A DNA stretch of 64,000 bases, from NCBI GenBank assembly GCA_033439765.1, contig JAULSN010000001.1, forward strand, positions 1,178,001 to 1,242,000, read 5' to 3'. The position numbers and the translations under genes are program-made. Positions 10,455-23,297 of the stretch are shown one piece after another. Under the pieces are notes generated by a model. That model was not told the DNA's origin. It did not search any database and was given only the letters and a program-made list of their open reading frames with translations. The first letter of the stretch is position 1, and each line of letters begins with the position of its first letter. Origin of the DNA: Lasiosphaeria ovina. Lineage: Eukaryota > Ascomycota > Sordariomycetes > Sordariales > Lasiosphaeriaceae.

Positions 10455-11393
10455 TCACACCGCAAGAACAGCACTCGAATATATAGAAGGGTTGCCGCGA
10501 GTGTTATTGACCCCGGTCCCGTTCTTCAAGTAGCAGTACTCTCCCGCTGCAACCGCAACCGAGTTAACGATTTGTCACCTCCGCCTCGACATTCAGGTGG
10601 GTTGCTTACCACTTTTCACAATAGTCACGCTCTTGCAGAATCCGCCCTGCCCAACGTCGATGCCGTTCTGCATGTTCTCAAACTGCTTGGCGTTGTGGTA
10701 GGCACAGGCCGTCATGCAGTCTTCCAAGCTCGGCAGCCAAATCTTAAGGATGTCGTGGATACCTGGATTCCCAAAATCCGAGCCCGACGGGTAGTTGGTC
10801 TCGCAAAGCTGCGTAAACTGTTGCCCGGGAAGCACCCAAGCAATAGGGTTGCCGCTGGCGTCCGTCGCTTTGAAAGCTGTTCCGTTGATGCGGGGGCATC
10901 CTCCATCCGTCGGCGCCGGGAGGATCCCGTTTGTCGTCGATGGTACGCTTGTGCTAGCGGCAGGGTTACTGCTGTTGTTGGAACTGCAAACTGGTTAGAG
11001 CCGACGGCGCAGAGTCTTAGGGCAGTCAAACCTCGAAGTATCCGGCTCCGCGACAGCGGCAGTACGGCGCGCCGCTGCCATTCCGCCCCCAACACCGGCC
11101 CCAATTGCCACCGAAATAATGACGACGGCGGCGAGTACGACCGCCCAGAAAGCGCGCACCGAAAGTCCCAGTATCCTTTGCTTCTCTTCACGCCACGGCA
11201 CAGCCATCTTTGGTGTTTCCCTCCAGCTCCCTGCCGAGTCGGGGTAGACGGGCAACCGGGACTCGGGAGACACGGCTTCCATCTCGGGAGAAGTTACGAC
11301 CTCAAGTCCGGGGTGTTTGACGGCCTCAAGAATTGAGTGGGGTGGCCATGGAGTCGGAGTAGGGAGCTTGACCTCCTTTTCGGGATATTCCAT
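10455..11393 (-). CDS. Single-pass membrane protein with Cys-containing exterior domain
   Basis: Three exons on the minus strand (11032-11393, 10610-10983, 10455-10546) give 275 aa with intact frame. Residues 1-75 are a polar, Pro/Glu-rich cytoplasmic tail. One hydrophobic helix (VRAFWAVVLAAVVIISVAIGAGVGGGM, about 78-105) follows, then a Ser/Thr/Pro linker, then a domain with spaced cysteines: DGGCPRING, FTQLCETNYP, LEDCMTACAYHN, GGFCKSV, and in exon 3 GEYCYLKNGTG. This is a type II or signal-anchor topology common in filamentous ascomycetes, where the C-terminal domain resembles PAN/apple-like modules. No signal peptide precedes the helix. The last exon is recovered only by splicing at GTAAGC, and its CYLKNGTG ending fits the family pattern. 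Ligand and function are unknown. Confidence 0.8.
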
Positions 11394-12957
11394 GTCGTGG
11401 TCCGTCAGTCGAGGTAATGTTTCTGTCTACCTGTTCTCGCGAATGCCAGCATTGGGACAGATGGGCCGAGAGAGCCAGATCCGAGATGGAGGAGCAGCAA
11501 GTAGGAGAGAGAAAACGGCCCAGCATCGGAAGAGGGCTGAAAGATCATCGTATGTTTAACTGTCTGCCTGGGCAATGAGAGACTGGCCCCAAGCAACACG
11601 AGGGGCGCCGCCTGCTTCCGAGTGACACAGGCCTAAAACTTGAACCTGGACTGCTGGCCGCTGGTTGCATTTGCGATCTACGCCGGGGTTCTCGTTTTGT
11701 GCTATCGGTTCGACATGTCGAGAGAGGGGCTTTGTGCCGTCCAAGGCAGTCGGGGCCGTGCCATCCAAGACCGAATCGGGCTATTCGTGCATCTACACAC
11801 TACATGCTCTGCAGTGGGTATGAATGGGTAGATTGCATCGCAGGATTTGAGACAGCTAAGCGTCTGGCTTCCTGGTCGACCCAGATGGTGAGAACCCCGC
11901 CTACACGGCATGCTCTACCCGCCCTTGGCGGAGGTTGACAGCTTGACAGCGTGCATTGTCTGGGAGAGGCCAAGTAAGGGGGTGGCACAGCCGCGAGAGT
12001 CAGTGCGCAGAGAACGAGGGCGAGGGCCAGGCCGCTCAACGGGCTTCACCGACGAGAGTCGTCACCGATCCAGGCCGCTACCGCATAATTAACTAGTCGC
12101 ACTCGGCCCCCGTCGAATCAGTCGACTGGGCAAAGCTGTTTTCTCCCTGTCATAGGGCTAGGGCCGAGATACTCAGTAGACCAAAGTAGGGGCCAGATAA
12201 AGTTCCTCATGCGTTCGTCATGGCTGTCGTGTCTCGACCTATCGTCCGGAAATACCGACAATGGGTGCATGGTAGCCGACATTGTGGTTTTGGCTCTGAC
12301 ATAAAAGCTTTCCACTTGGCAAATGCTGTCCTAGACAGTGCAATGCCATCGTTCACGTCACTTGGAGAGTGAATGCTGCATGCGGTAAATTGATCAAACT
12401 TGGCGTCGTCGCTGCCAAACGTTTACGCGCGAAACTGGCGGTTGAGGAGAGTTTAGTTTCGTCTGATACTGGAGAGTCGCTTTCTCGAAATTGACTTCAA
12501 TTGAGGGAGGAGTTCAAGTTGCGAAAAGGCAGTGCGTTGCTTGGTTCGTTTCTTGGGTGAGAAAGTGCGATCGAGTTTGTTTAACATACCACAATCGGGT
12601 TAGACTGAGATCCTTCAGACCAGGGGTCATTTCCAAAGTTCCATCTTCCAATTCGCAAGTTCTGTATGGGTTGGGTCACTCTTGCCAAATCCAGGCTGCT
12701 TGCATAGCATTATTGGTTTTAGGGTTTCTTCTCTCTTACCCTCTGACTTTCCCCTTCACACCACACGTGTTCCCAGGTATCCGTGGTGGTATCCGTACAT
12801 ATTGGAATTTGAAGTCGACACCTCCTACGGCCCGCAGCTACCTACCTACCAATGATGAGCGAGGCACATGCCTAAAGGACAAACCAAACCAAACGCCGAT
12901 CCGTGACACCACACTGCATTGCACTATATGTACTGTGCAGCCAAACCATCGCCGTAC
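11394..12957. other. Long intergenic region, no gene seen
   Basis: About 1.5 kb between two minus-strand genes. All ORFs are short, have mixed codon use and show no recognisable domains. The part next to 12958 is the 3' flank of the MFS gene. Confidence 0.5.
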
Positions 12958-14992
12958 TCACAGTGCCGCCTTGCCCCTCGACTCAAACGGCAGCGCTAGC
13001 ACCAAGAGACCAGCGCAAATGAACAGAGCGCCGCTGGTATAGACGGGAACATCAGTCTGCAGGTTCGCGAACATGGCTACAATTGGCTATTGAGAGGCAC
13101 ACAAAGTCAGTGGAACTCATGTAATTCACTCGGCCAAAATCAGAGGCAGCCAACATACCGCCATGATGCCAAACACCCTGTTGCAAGTGGCTGTGAGGGC
13201 ATTGCCTGTGCCGCGCTCAGGTGTCGGGAACAGCTCGGGCGTGAAGCTGTATAGCACAGCGTACATGACGTTGCTCGTTAGACTGAAGGCGCAGTTCCAC
13301 CCCAGGAGAGCCTGCGATGTAAGTGCCGTCGTCGAGCCGTAGAGGAACGCCCCTGTGAGCACCGTGGACAGCGCGAGCGTGCCCTTGCGCCCAAATCGCG
13401 TTTCGACCAAGACACCACCGAGCAGAGCCCCAGGGATTCCGAGCACAGAAATAATGAGAGAGTTGCGGTACGTCAGGTACGTGGAACCATCCCCAAAGTC
13501 GGCGCCCCGCGACGCCTGGATGTATGGCAAGAAGGCGTTGTACAGCGGATATCCCAGGCCGATAAACGCCCAGATCACCATGATCAGGCTAGTCGACAGG
13601 GCGAGGCGAGGCGCTGCGAACAGAGTCCGCACCCGCTCCAGCTTGACTTCCTCTAGCCGGCGCCGGAGAACAGCAGCTGACGACGATACCAACGCCTCCC
13701 TCGGCGGCGGTAGGATGCAGCCTTCGGGCTCGCACGCTGCCAGGTGGGCAACCGTCAGAGTCGACGTCTTTCCATTGCGACGCGCCACCTCGTGCACTAT
13801 GCGGACGGCCTCCTCGTCGTCCCCCTTTCCCACAAGGTACTTGGGCGACTCGTGCATGGTGAAGCAGACAAAGCGCACGATGAACATAGCCATCGTCAGC
13901 CCGCCGACAGCAATCAAGAAATAGCGCCACCCCATGTTGTCGCCTCGCGTGCATGCCGTCTTCTGCTGGCACGTCAAATTCCCAAGCAGCGGCCAGGCAA
14001 TCAAGTTGGCCACCAATTGAGCGATGGCCCTGCGTTCATACGTCAAGTCAGCTTTTTGTTCCCCCCTTTATTTCTGTTGGGGGCAACACTTTCATGATAA
14101 CAAAAACAGAGCCGAGTACACATACCAGTCCACCGACAAGACGGTTAGCAAATACTGATGCGAGGCGGGCAGGAACTCAAGGAATATGGCCGAGTCAACC
14201 GGCAAATTGCCGCCGACGCCAAACGACCAGAGCGCCGCGAACACGCCGATGGCGGCAAAGCTGGGCGCGCCCGCCGCTGCCATGCCAAAGACTGCCGTGA
14301 TACCGAGCGTCGAGTTGAAAGCCCAACGACGGCCAAACACGTCGCAACCGAAGCCCCAAAAGACGGCGCCGGCGAAGAGGCCGATGTTTTGGCTCAGCGT
14401 CAGCAGCGGCGGCCGGGCCGGGCCGAACTCGTTGGCGACAGCCGTGAAAATGAGCGACGTTGCAATGGGCCAGAGGTTGTCCGTTGCCCAGCCGAACCCC
14501 ACGACCCCGAAGAGCTGCCATTGGTACCACCCCATGCCGATTTCTTGGATCTGTGCAATTCGAGGTATTGATTAGCTCGCCATTAGTCCCACGGCGTACC
14601 AAACACTTGGGATCATGAATAACAAAAAGGGGGCGCAAAACATCCCCACACAACTTCTTGCCCCAACATGAAAGGGGCTTGGGGGGTTTCCTTGGTTTGT
14701 CACACACCGCACGATTCAAAATTCGAGCCTTTTCCTCGTACACATGGTCAACCTCGCCCCTAGGGAGGATAGTGTTGTCATCGCTGCCGTCGTCGCCACC
14801 GCCTACAAGACCAGCAGCCACAGTCGATAGCCCGTCGTGGTCAACGTCTTCTCCAGACTCCAGCGGCCGCTGCACCTGAGCAATATGAGCAGGAGAGTAC
14901 AGCGACGTCTTCGAGTCGGTAGTATCGGGAGTAGCAGTCGTACTGACAGCGACGGCATTCCGGCCCGCTGCTTGAATCTCCTTTACAACCAT
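12958..14992 (-). CDS. Major facilitator superfamily transporter (SV2/sugar-transporter-like)
   Basis: Four exons (14708-14992, 14126-14550, 13159-14029, 12958-13086) give 569 aa. Residues 1-95 are a polar cytoplasmic N-terminus ending ILNRA, joined to IQEIGMGWYQWQLFGVVGFGWATDNLWPIATSL, the typical first helix of this MFS group. GCDVFGRRWAFN is the loop 2-3 GxxxDRxGRR-type signature, PVDSAIFLEFLP sits in helix 4, and helices 7-12 include FGRKGTLALSTVLTGAFLYG and YSFTPELFPTPERGTGNALTATCNRVFGIMA. The end PIVAMFANLQTDVPVYTSGALFICAGLLVLALPFESRGKAAL completes helix 12. About twelve helices are evident, with a large polar central loop. The transporter should sit in the plasma membrane; the substrate (organic acid, sugar or other small solute) cannot be read from the sequence. 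All joins keep frame. Confidence 0.9.
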
Positions 14993-15903
14993 TTTACCCT
15001 TTTGTCCGCTAGAAAATAAGATAAAAGATAAAGTTCCGAGTGACGTATGATCCCCCAAATGTGAGGAAGCAAAAGTAAAATGCAAGGCTCACGAGCGACT
15101 GTTCAAGTAAGGGAGCTCGTTTTTTTGTTCGTTCGCGCCCGCGGGGGGGGAGGCAATATAATTCCCATAATCCGTCCCCCCTCCTTTATACCTTTACCTC
15201 AACAACCCGAATACCACGAGACTAGGTAGAGTAAAGTAGGCATGTCTCAGACTGAATTAAGGTCTGCGAAAATGCAGGATTCTACCCGTGTCGCACGACA
15301 AAAAGCATACTGACACCTCGCACCTAGCACCTCTGCGGTTAAGGTGAGGTGGCTGCGCAAGAAGACGCGATCTAACGCCATTTCTAACAAAGATCCTGAT
15401 TGATCAAGGTTTTGCCAAAACTGTCCTGCTGTGCTACGCACTTGGTTCCCGAATAAGGGGTAAAGCTTCCCGCGGGTGGCTGAGAGTGGAGGCAGCCAGG
15501 CACAACCAAAATGGGGTCAAGCTCACGGGAACCGGGGACCAGTAGATACAAAATCTTCGTCAAAGCTGATCGCTACCTAATACTGACCTAACAAACAAAG
15601 CTACAGCTAATTCTAGTGAAAATTCACCGAAGCCGAAACAGCCACAGCCTCCCTGCTTGTCGCAGTTTCTTTGCCGAATATTATTACGCTCCTGATATCT
15701 GCGCTCGCTTTCCAGCCAAGGTCCGCTCAATATGAGAAGCCTGTAGCGAGCTCCCCGTGAGAGCTTGAGAAGACCGCCAGTAATTGCAGAGACGATGAAG
15801 AGTGCAAATCAAATGAATCGTATAAGCCAACAAATTCCCCCGGTCCTCCTCGAGGTGGTGTTCGACGTGATGCAAATGCCTACACCATATCGAACCTGTG
15901 ACT
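14993..15903. other. Intergenic region
   Basis: It holds the MFS promoter and the 3' flank of the 1068-aa gene. Some AT-rich patches are present; no supported ORF or RNA gene. Confidence 0.5.
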
Positions 15904-18900
15904 TCACCAGAAAGGACGCGACTGAGCAGAGCCGTTATCAGACTCGGTAGGGAACGAATCCGATACTTCCGGGAGAGAATTCAGGGCCCTCTTGCGTTCC
16001 TTCTTTGTGAGAGGGGTTCTCCTTGTGACGAGAATGTTACCCGGTACAACGGGTTCCGGATTGTTTCGTCTGGGTATATTCATCTTGACCTTCTTCATAA
16101 TGTTGCTGTTGTCGTTCCCACCCACATGGTCCATAGTCTTCAGCATCTGCAGAGCTGGACCGAAGATGTCCTCAAAGATATGCTGCTCGAGGAGGGTATT
16201 GGCGTCCCACTTTGCTTTCTGGCCAAGGCGTAGTGGCTTGTTCTGCAAGAAGAGTGCCTCCGCCCTAGTGGAGGTGATGGAGGCTTCGTACCAGCGAGGA
16301 AACTCTCCCTCATCTTTCTTCATCTTGGCTGTTTCTAGAGTCCAGGACCGAGCCGACTGTGCGCTTTGGTTGCCTCCACCGGTGTGGAAGGCACCGCCAC
16401 CAACAGGCTCAACCTCTAGCTGCTCAACTTCGCTGACGTCGAGTGCGCTTCTGGAATCGGGGCTGAGATAACGCCACTTGGTGATAACACGGACATCCCG
16501 AATGATCACACCAAAGTTGCCCTTCAGGGGGAATTGTAGCTCAAGGCCGCTCGGTCCTTCGGTGTTTCTGCTGATTCTCAGTGAATCTATGAGCGCCCTG
16601 GCAAAGGTGCTGAATAGTTGCTCGTTGAATTCATCCTCATCGTGGGAAAGCTTTATACGCAAGTCCCAATTGCGAAGCAATCCATGGACGCAAACAGCGA
16701 CATTTCCGTTGAAACCGAGACGTCGAGTGTACCGCCGTAGCTTATAGGAGAAGCCACTCGTTAGATCATCCGTAATATCGACGATGAAGCGGCCCGGCGG
16801 GCTGATACTGAAGCAATGAAACGAATAGACGGTCCAAGAGGAGGTCGGGTTCTCCTTCCATAGGCAATTGTCTTTATCTCTAGTATTGATCATGCCGTCC
16901 ACATCTGCGGCAAAGGTGCCGAGGATGGTTGTGAATTGAAAGGTTTCGTCTTTGGTCATCAAGCTGTTCAGATGGTCCATTAGGACTGTTTTGCGCCAGC
17001 CATTGCTAGGCGACCTCGAGGCGTTGTAGGATAGGCCGGATGGGTCCATTTTCAAAAGGATTGCCCGACCAAATTCCGCAGTTACGGAGACTCTTCCGCG
17101 TAAATACGGGCCCGTAGCGAGCAGCCTTGTAATGGCCGCGTTGATCTCCTCAGTAAAGGTCGGTGGGGACTTCTCTACCCAAGTGGTATTCTCTTTTCCG
17201 GGTGATGGGACTATCTTTTTCGACTTTGCTTGCTGATTCATTGTCTCGAAGGCATTGGCCCCGGACTCCAAGTAACGTCTAAATCGATGAGCATCCGTTT
17301 CGTCTCTCTCTACGACTTTTACTAGGGGAGTCGGTGTGGTGGGAGTGGAAGATGAAGTGGGTAGCACCCCTACGAAAGAGTCACTTCGTGTCGCCGAACG
17401 CCCCAGATTGGTCGTTTTCGAAACCGTCTGAGGAACCAGCGGGCTCATGCTCCAGGTAATAGATGCGCCTGGGGAACCGGAAGGGCCACTGCCAGAGCCA
17501 CTAGGAAACAATTCGATCAGAGATTCAGAGGCGGTACGCCGAGCGCCTGAACCGGGAGTTTGGTCGGCTGATGAAGTTTTCTTTTCCATTTCCAGGAGAG
17601 ATTGCAATCCCGGGAAATGGGAGGTGCCCACCGTCATGTCATAAGCTCCATTAAATTGTGCGTCCAGAGGTAGTTTCGGCGTGGTGTTGGACAGCAATGC
17701 CACCAATTTCTCAAAGCGACGTGCCAAGTCCTCAGGGTTGACTTCTTCCAGCGTTTGTGAGACGATGGTCTGTTCATGTCCAGCTGGCTTGGGCTGCGGG
17801 ATCTGTGCTGTGTTAGTTTCGAGATCTATCAAGTCGTCCGGGACCGGCAATGTGTCTTTTCCCGGAAGTTCCGAGTCTGTCTGTGCCACAGAACCAGATC
17901 GTATGGTACCAAATACCTGGGAGGCTTGAGTAACGCCTTCAGGACTACCGGGGTACGATATAATGCCAGCATTGTCTGGTATGGACTCGATCCACTTCGT
18001 TACCTTCTCTTCCTTGCTGGACGCTCGATAAGTCGCCGGGGTAATAGTCGGGTCAACATGCTGGTCAACTTGTGTGGTAACAAGCGTGACAACAGGCGGG
18101 TCGGGCGTGGCCGGCGTGGCCGGCATGGCGAGCGCGATGGGTGGCTGTGGATTGGCAGCGACGAAGGACCCCTCTACGTCCTTGGGGGTGGCAATTGGAC
18201 GGTTCGTAAAAATGTACTTTCTGCTAGATCGACCAATTATCGGGGGGCCGAGCAACGAGAGATGGCAGTTCAAGTCCCAGTCGTATGTGCAGAGTCGGAT
18301 TGAGCAACCTTCCTCGTAAATTTTCGTATACATGCCCTGCAGGTCTTGGACCTTGAGTCGATCCAGGAGAGTTGTGGAGGCTAGCTTAGGGTTGATATTG
18401 ACCATGTAGCGGGTATCAGCCGTGAACTCTGGAAGTTTCTTTTCAACGTAGTCCTCAGCAAACAGTAGATGCTCAGGCTGGGGCTGGGCAGTTTTCTGGT
18501 ATAACTGTTAGCTTCTGAATCACTGGATGTTGGTGGTCGTGGCACTCACCTTGAGCTCGAGCAAAACATCGAGCCTCTGTTGAATCTCGTCAATCGACTC
18601 TTGGTTATTAGCCCCAAGATAAACCAGGGTTCCAGAAGGCGTAAAAGAAATTATGGCGCCAGTATCGCTCTCGAGCTGTGTGTAGCCAGTTTCGGTGACG
18701 ATATGGTGAATTGTGAGAGGTTCAGATCCGAAGCGGTCTTGTTCAGAGTCGAGCTTGTCCCAAATGGCCTTGTGACTGAACTGTGCAAACCGCTCTGGGA
18801 AGGCGAGAGCCTTGAGAGCCTCAGCCTCTGTGCCCGAGATGTGTACGAGGCTGATCAGGTCGGTTTCGAAGTTTTCCTACCGGTACTTGGCGTCAGTCAA

Positions 18901-19283
18901 CGTCTGGAATTTGCCACGTTTATAGAGAGGGCGATATTACCTGGAGGACCCCTTCAGGAGTTAACATATTGTCCTCGTTCTGGTCAAAAGCCTCGTCTTC
19001 AATTTCATGAGTGATGTGGCTGAATGATTGCTGGATGGATTTGGCGTCATCGGGGTGGCAGATGACATGGAACCAGTTGTACTCGGCATCGTAGGTGAAC
19101 TGAGCATTACTCTGCAAAGACAGGTCAGTAACGGCATGGAAGTACAAGAGTGGGATTTGCACCTACGGGGCTTGCTTCCTTCAGCTCGGCTATGATTCGC
19201 TCAATTGCTTTGGGCTTGAAGATCCATAGACTGGACATATACCACTCTGTTCGCGATATATGTTCCATTTTTGCGGTTGACAT
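15904..19283 (-). CDS. Large hypothetical protein, 1068 aa, four exons
   Basis: Four exons (19167-19283, 18941-19111, 18550-18876, 15904-18495) all join in phase 0, which supports the model. I do not recognise the family. The N-terminal 220 residues look globular, with mixed alpha/beta periodicity (TEWYMSSLWIFKPKAIERIIAELKEA, NWFHVICHPDDAKSIQQSFSHI, TEAEALKALAFPERF, GTLVYLGANNQESIDEIQQRLDVLLELK). A second folded block follows (residues about 225-310). The middle, about 310-560, is Ser/Thr/Pro-rich and probably disordered. The C-terminal third is again folded (SVTAEFGRAILLKMDPSG, PPGRFIVDITDDL, FNGNVAVCVHGLLRNWDLRIKLSHDEDEF, LELQFPLKGNFGVIIRDVRVITKW) and ends in a basic, Arg/Lys-rich tail. No signal peptide or membrane helix is seen. 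The alternation suggests a multidomain scaffold or regulatory protein; a role cannot be named. Confidence 0.8.
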
Positions 19284-21314
19284 GCTGAGCCACCGGGTCG
19301 ATGTATCTCTTGATCTTGAGGACGAATTACGCTATACTGAGGGTCAGCTGAATGAAATGGTTATTGTTTACGCGAATTGGGGAGTGTTGGAGGTGAAATG
19401 GGGCAGGTCTCATGGTGAACACTTCCACGCCGATGATGGTGGTGATGATGTATACGTACCTGCTTTACAATCTCGCGGCGCGAAAGTTGCGTAGCCGATA
19501 TTCTGCAAGTTATCTGATCGAGAGGGGCCCGGTGTTCAGCACATCTGGCCGTAGACAGCATCCAAATGCGGAAGCAGCACTCGCGGGTTTCCCTACTGAT
19601 GAAGAGGGGAAATATACGGAAGGACCTGAGTAGGCCCTTCCGACGGAGTGCTACCGAATGCGATGCTAGGCAAGGGTAGATGAATCCAGAGGGTAGAGAG
19701 TGGGAGAGGTGTGCTTCGGAAAAGAAAGAGTCACCGTGGCGGCTGTGAAGGTTGGTTAGGTTGGTCGGGTGTGGGGAAAGGAGCTACCTGGTAAAGAAAG
19801 TGCTAGAATTTTCGTCAGGGCAGTTGACCAAGTAACGGCACCGTGCCTTCCACTTGAGTTGGAAGTGACTGAGGCGATGGGACGGAAGGCGCGTAGGGGT
19901 CAACACATGGAAAGTGAGAGCCGCCACAGGCTACCTACGTCACTTGTCCATACACTCTCTTAAAAGCAACAGCCACCCCACTTAAGCAACCAGGAAGTAA
20001 ATAAGGGGGCCTCCAACATTCGCGCAACAACCATCTCCCCCCCCGGCCTTGACAAAAGAAACAAGGCAAACCAGTGTACACGCACAAAGGAATTCAGATG
20101 GATATAAGTGTAGAGGTACTATAGACATGGCATATAACGTGGTGTGAGAGGTACGAGGTCATACAATGCTCATGGAGGGAGTATAGTATTGGGACTCAAG
20201 TGTTGTCGCCTCGCAAATCGCATCCCCGCCATCTTACTCAAGACTTGCCATCCATTACAGCATCCAGAATCCCGAACAGCGTATTAAATAATCGATATAT
20301 ATATACAGGACAAACGACAGGCTAGCAACGAGGCGAACTGTTGCACATAGGCGAGTTTATGTTTCCTTTGCGCAAAATTATGCCTTGCCCCTATCCCGCT
20401 ATGCTATGCTATGCTATGCTATGCTATGCTATGCTATGCTATGCTCACCGTCCCATACCCTACCCAGACAGATAGACAGACAATCCTCGTAGAAAAAGCA
20501 AAGGGAAAAAGAGGGCTGTCTATCTCCTTCACCGTCGTACCTATCTTGTGGCCAGGCCAGCTTCTCAGACTCATACGTCATACCTAAATTAGATTAGACG
20601 TATGCCCTCTCCTTTCAGCCCAAGCCCGGCTTTACCTCCTCTGGTACGCAGTATGCAGTACATATCCGCGTATGGCGCGTACCGTGCAGCATAAACAAAT
20701 CTCCTTCCTCTTTCTCGTCTGCATCTTTTTTAATCCTCAGCATCATCATTATGTTATGGCGTCGTGAATAATAACTAAAATAAAATAAAACACCCCATCA
20801 GAGTAAAACAACAGAAAAGAATTTTTTTTGAAGTAACAAGGATAGACAAAAAAATCAAAACACATATAGAGACGGGGAAATAGGAAGAAGAAAAGGACAT
20901 GGGTAGGTATCTTCCTGATGCTCCGAACCCCCTCCCTCCCCTTGCCCATTTTTTCCCCATTTCCCCATTCCCCTAACCGTTTGTGCGCCTTTTGTGCAGT
21001 GTGTGTATGCCGGCGCAGCCTATCTAGCGGTTTGTTTTTCCTCTGTTTACCTACCTGTTCTCCTCCTCAAAGGACCTCTCTTTCTGCCCCATTTTCTTCT
21101 CCCAGTTCTGGGTGAGGCGGGGTTCTTCCCCGCCACCATTAGGAGGGATAAAGATCTGGGTTGGGCGCGTTTTCTGCGTCGTGTGGTAGGTGGGGAGTAA
21201 AGGGATCGGCCTGGGATAGGTGGGCAGGGCAGTAATATGCGTTCGTTTTCTTTTCCCCTTCAGTATCGGTTGGCAACCAGCGCGAAGGGGACCAGAGTAT
21301 GGCCAAGGCCCTCA
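19284..21314. other. Long intergenic region with pentanucleotide repeat
   Basis: About 2 kb. It covers the promoter of the 1068-aa gene and, at the other end, the likely long 3' UTR of the She3-like gene. It includes an (ATGCT)n array and AT-rich, poly-A/T tracts near 20760-20880. No gene is supported. Confidence 0.5.
20401..20445. repeat. (ATGCT)9 microsatellite
   Basis: Nine perfect tandem ATGCT units are visible, preceded by a partial unit. Array length is probably polymorphic. Confidence 0.95.
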
Positions 21315-23297
21315 CTACTGAGCCCAGTCCACCTTGTCCTTCACGTTCAGCGCCCATCGTAGCTTGTCCAGCACCTCCTTAGACTCTCTGAGCGTGCGCT
21401 CCTGCTCCTCCTCGCGCTGTGCGGCATTGGTTTTGATGGCGCTCAGCGCCGCCTCCTGCTCGGCCTTGTAGCGCTCAAACTGGGCGGCGATCTCATCCTT
21501 TTGCTGCTGGAGCTCGCGGATGTTGCCGTCCTGCTGGTCGCACAGGTCGCGGAGCGTGCTGATGCGGTCATCGTCCTTGCGGCGCTCCTCGAGGAGGCCC
21601 GAGATCTCGGCGCGCATCTTGCCGACCGACCGCTCCACCTCGGCGCCCTGGTCGCGCCAGTGGCTGCTGATGGCGTTATATCGACCCTCCACCAGGGCGG
21701 CGTAGTTGGTCGCATCCTCCACTTGCCGCTTGGCCTCGGCCCTCGCCCTCTCCATCTCGTCCTTCCACGTGCGTTCCCGCTCGCCCGCGTCCACCGCGCG
21801 CTTCTTCTCGAGTCCCACGGCCGCTTGTAGGGTCTCTACTTGGCGCTCCTTGCGGGCGAGCAGCGCCTTGGTCACGTTGGCCTCGAGCAGCCGGCTCTCA
21901 TACTCGGACGCGATCCGCTCCAGCTTGTCCTCCAGTAACCGTGCCGCTTGCTTAGACTCCTCGGCTCTTAGCCGTTCGATCTGTATGTCACGCTTCAGTG
22001 CCTCGTTGTCCGAGACGAGCCGGTTGATGACGCGCCCTGTCTTGCCCAGCCCGGCTTTCCCTACTGTAGAATCCCACCCGTTTGATAGATGTGCCTCGGT
22101 CGCACTGAGATTGACTTCGCTCAAGCCTAACCCCAGCCCTCCTCCCCCGCCACCAGGCGGTGGCTCTGTATTTGAATTTACCGCCATTGTTGTTGCGGCT
22201 AGACTGCTCTCTCTTTGTGGAACGTCGATGCTCGACCTTGTGGCGCTAAAAGATGACAACGATCTAGACGCGTCTGGCGTCCCGTCCTGTACTGTTGCTA
22301 GTGAGCTGTGTTTTATCCTCGCACCCGATGGTGATAATCTGTACCCGTTCTGCTGCTGTGTCTGCTGCTGTTGTTGTTGTTGTTGTTGTTGCTGTTGCTG
22401 CTGCTGATGCCGATGCTGAGAGGCTGAGGACACGCTGGCATTACTAGTGCCGGAGCTGGAGAAGGCCGAGTTGCGCGAGGCCGACAGCGCGGGCGACGAC
22501 CCGTCCACACTGCTCGAGTCCTCTGAGTATCGGTGCCTCCCGTCAAAGCTAGCGACGGGGCGGATGGTGGCGTTCATCACCCAGGTCGGGGTCTGTGGTG
22601 CATAAGGAGACGCCGAAGGAAGTGCCTTGCCGTTGACGACACCGCCGTTGGTGGCGGAGGTCCTCGACATGGACGAGTTTACGGCGCCTTGCGAGGCGAG
22701 CGATAGGGTTGACCGAGGCGGAGACGAGGCGCGGTCATGCAACAGCTTGGACAATCGTCTTCTCGGCGTCAGTCTAGTCTCGAATCGTGGTGTTACCGCG
22801 GCCTGCGCCGCTTCCGCAGATCTGTCGGACACCGTTGTGTCTTCTGCCAGAGAACAAAAACCAACTGTTAGTCTTGACGGGCTCTGTGTGATCTCGCGGC
22901 TGGTACTGGATCTTGGAGGACGAAGGGAAAAGAGCTGAAGTAATTCCGGCAGGTATGTCTCGCAAACGGTGATCAGTGATCACAAAGGCTGCCGCGCATC
23001 CCCATTCCCTTCAAGACAAGACGTCGGGTGTGGTGTCTTTCTTGCTTCGGGATGCGCGCGCCAAGCCAAGGCGGCCGTCATGTGCAATGGATGTGTGCAG
23101 CTGAGGCGGCTGTTTCAGGATCTGCAAAAATATGCATTCATTCTGGGGTGGTGGGGAAACCGGAGAGGGAAGGTTTACAGCAGAAAGGAGAGGGCGGGGG
23201 CGGATAGATGCATACCTTGGTCGCCGTCTTGGTAGATTGAGAAGCCGGGCTTGTGGTTTTTGGAATGCGGTCGGGCTTTGAGAAGATGATTGCGCAT
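21315..23297 (-). CDS. She3-like coiled-coil protein (SWI5-dependent HO expression protein 3 family)
   Basis: Two exons (23216-23297 and 21315-22843) give 536 aa. Exon 1 supplies MRNHLLKARPHSKNHKPGFSIYQDGDQ; its phase-1 end fits the acceptor CAG at 22844, producing GDQEDTTVSD, and the intron has a good CTAAC branch. Residues about 30-270 are Ser/Thr-rich and low in order, with a Gln-rich run encoded by CAG/CAA repeats (about 22356-22406) and a Pro/Gly run. From GRVINRLVSDNEALKRDIQIERLRAEESKQAARLLEDKLERI onwards the protein is an almost unbroken coiled coil of about 220 residues. This arrangement is that of the filamentous-fungal family related to yeast She3, an adaptor linking mRNA-protein cargo to myosin V; whether mRNA transport is its job here is inference. 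No motor or RNA-binding fold is seen. Confidence 0.8.

Noticed and set aside
12491..13042. 183-codon plus-strand ORF
   Set aside because: Low-information sequence overlapping the 3' exon of the MFS gene in antisense; no domain or start context.
14195..14707. Continuation of the MFS first-exon frame past 14708
   Set aside because: It reads through intron 1 and then runs in the wrong frame; splicing at GTGTGT (14707) restores the MFS helix 1.
20401..20445. Tandem array resembling a CRISPR or mobile repeat
   Set aside because: It is a simple (ATGCT)n microsatellite without spacers.
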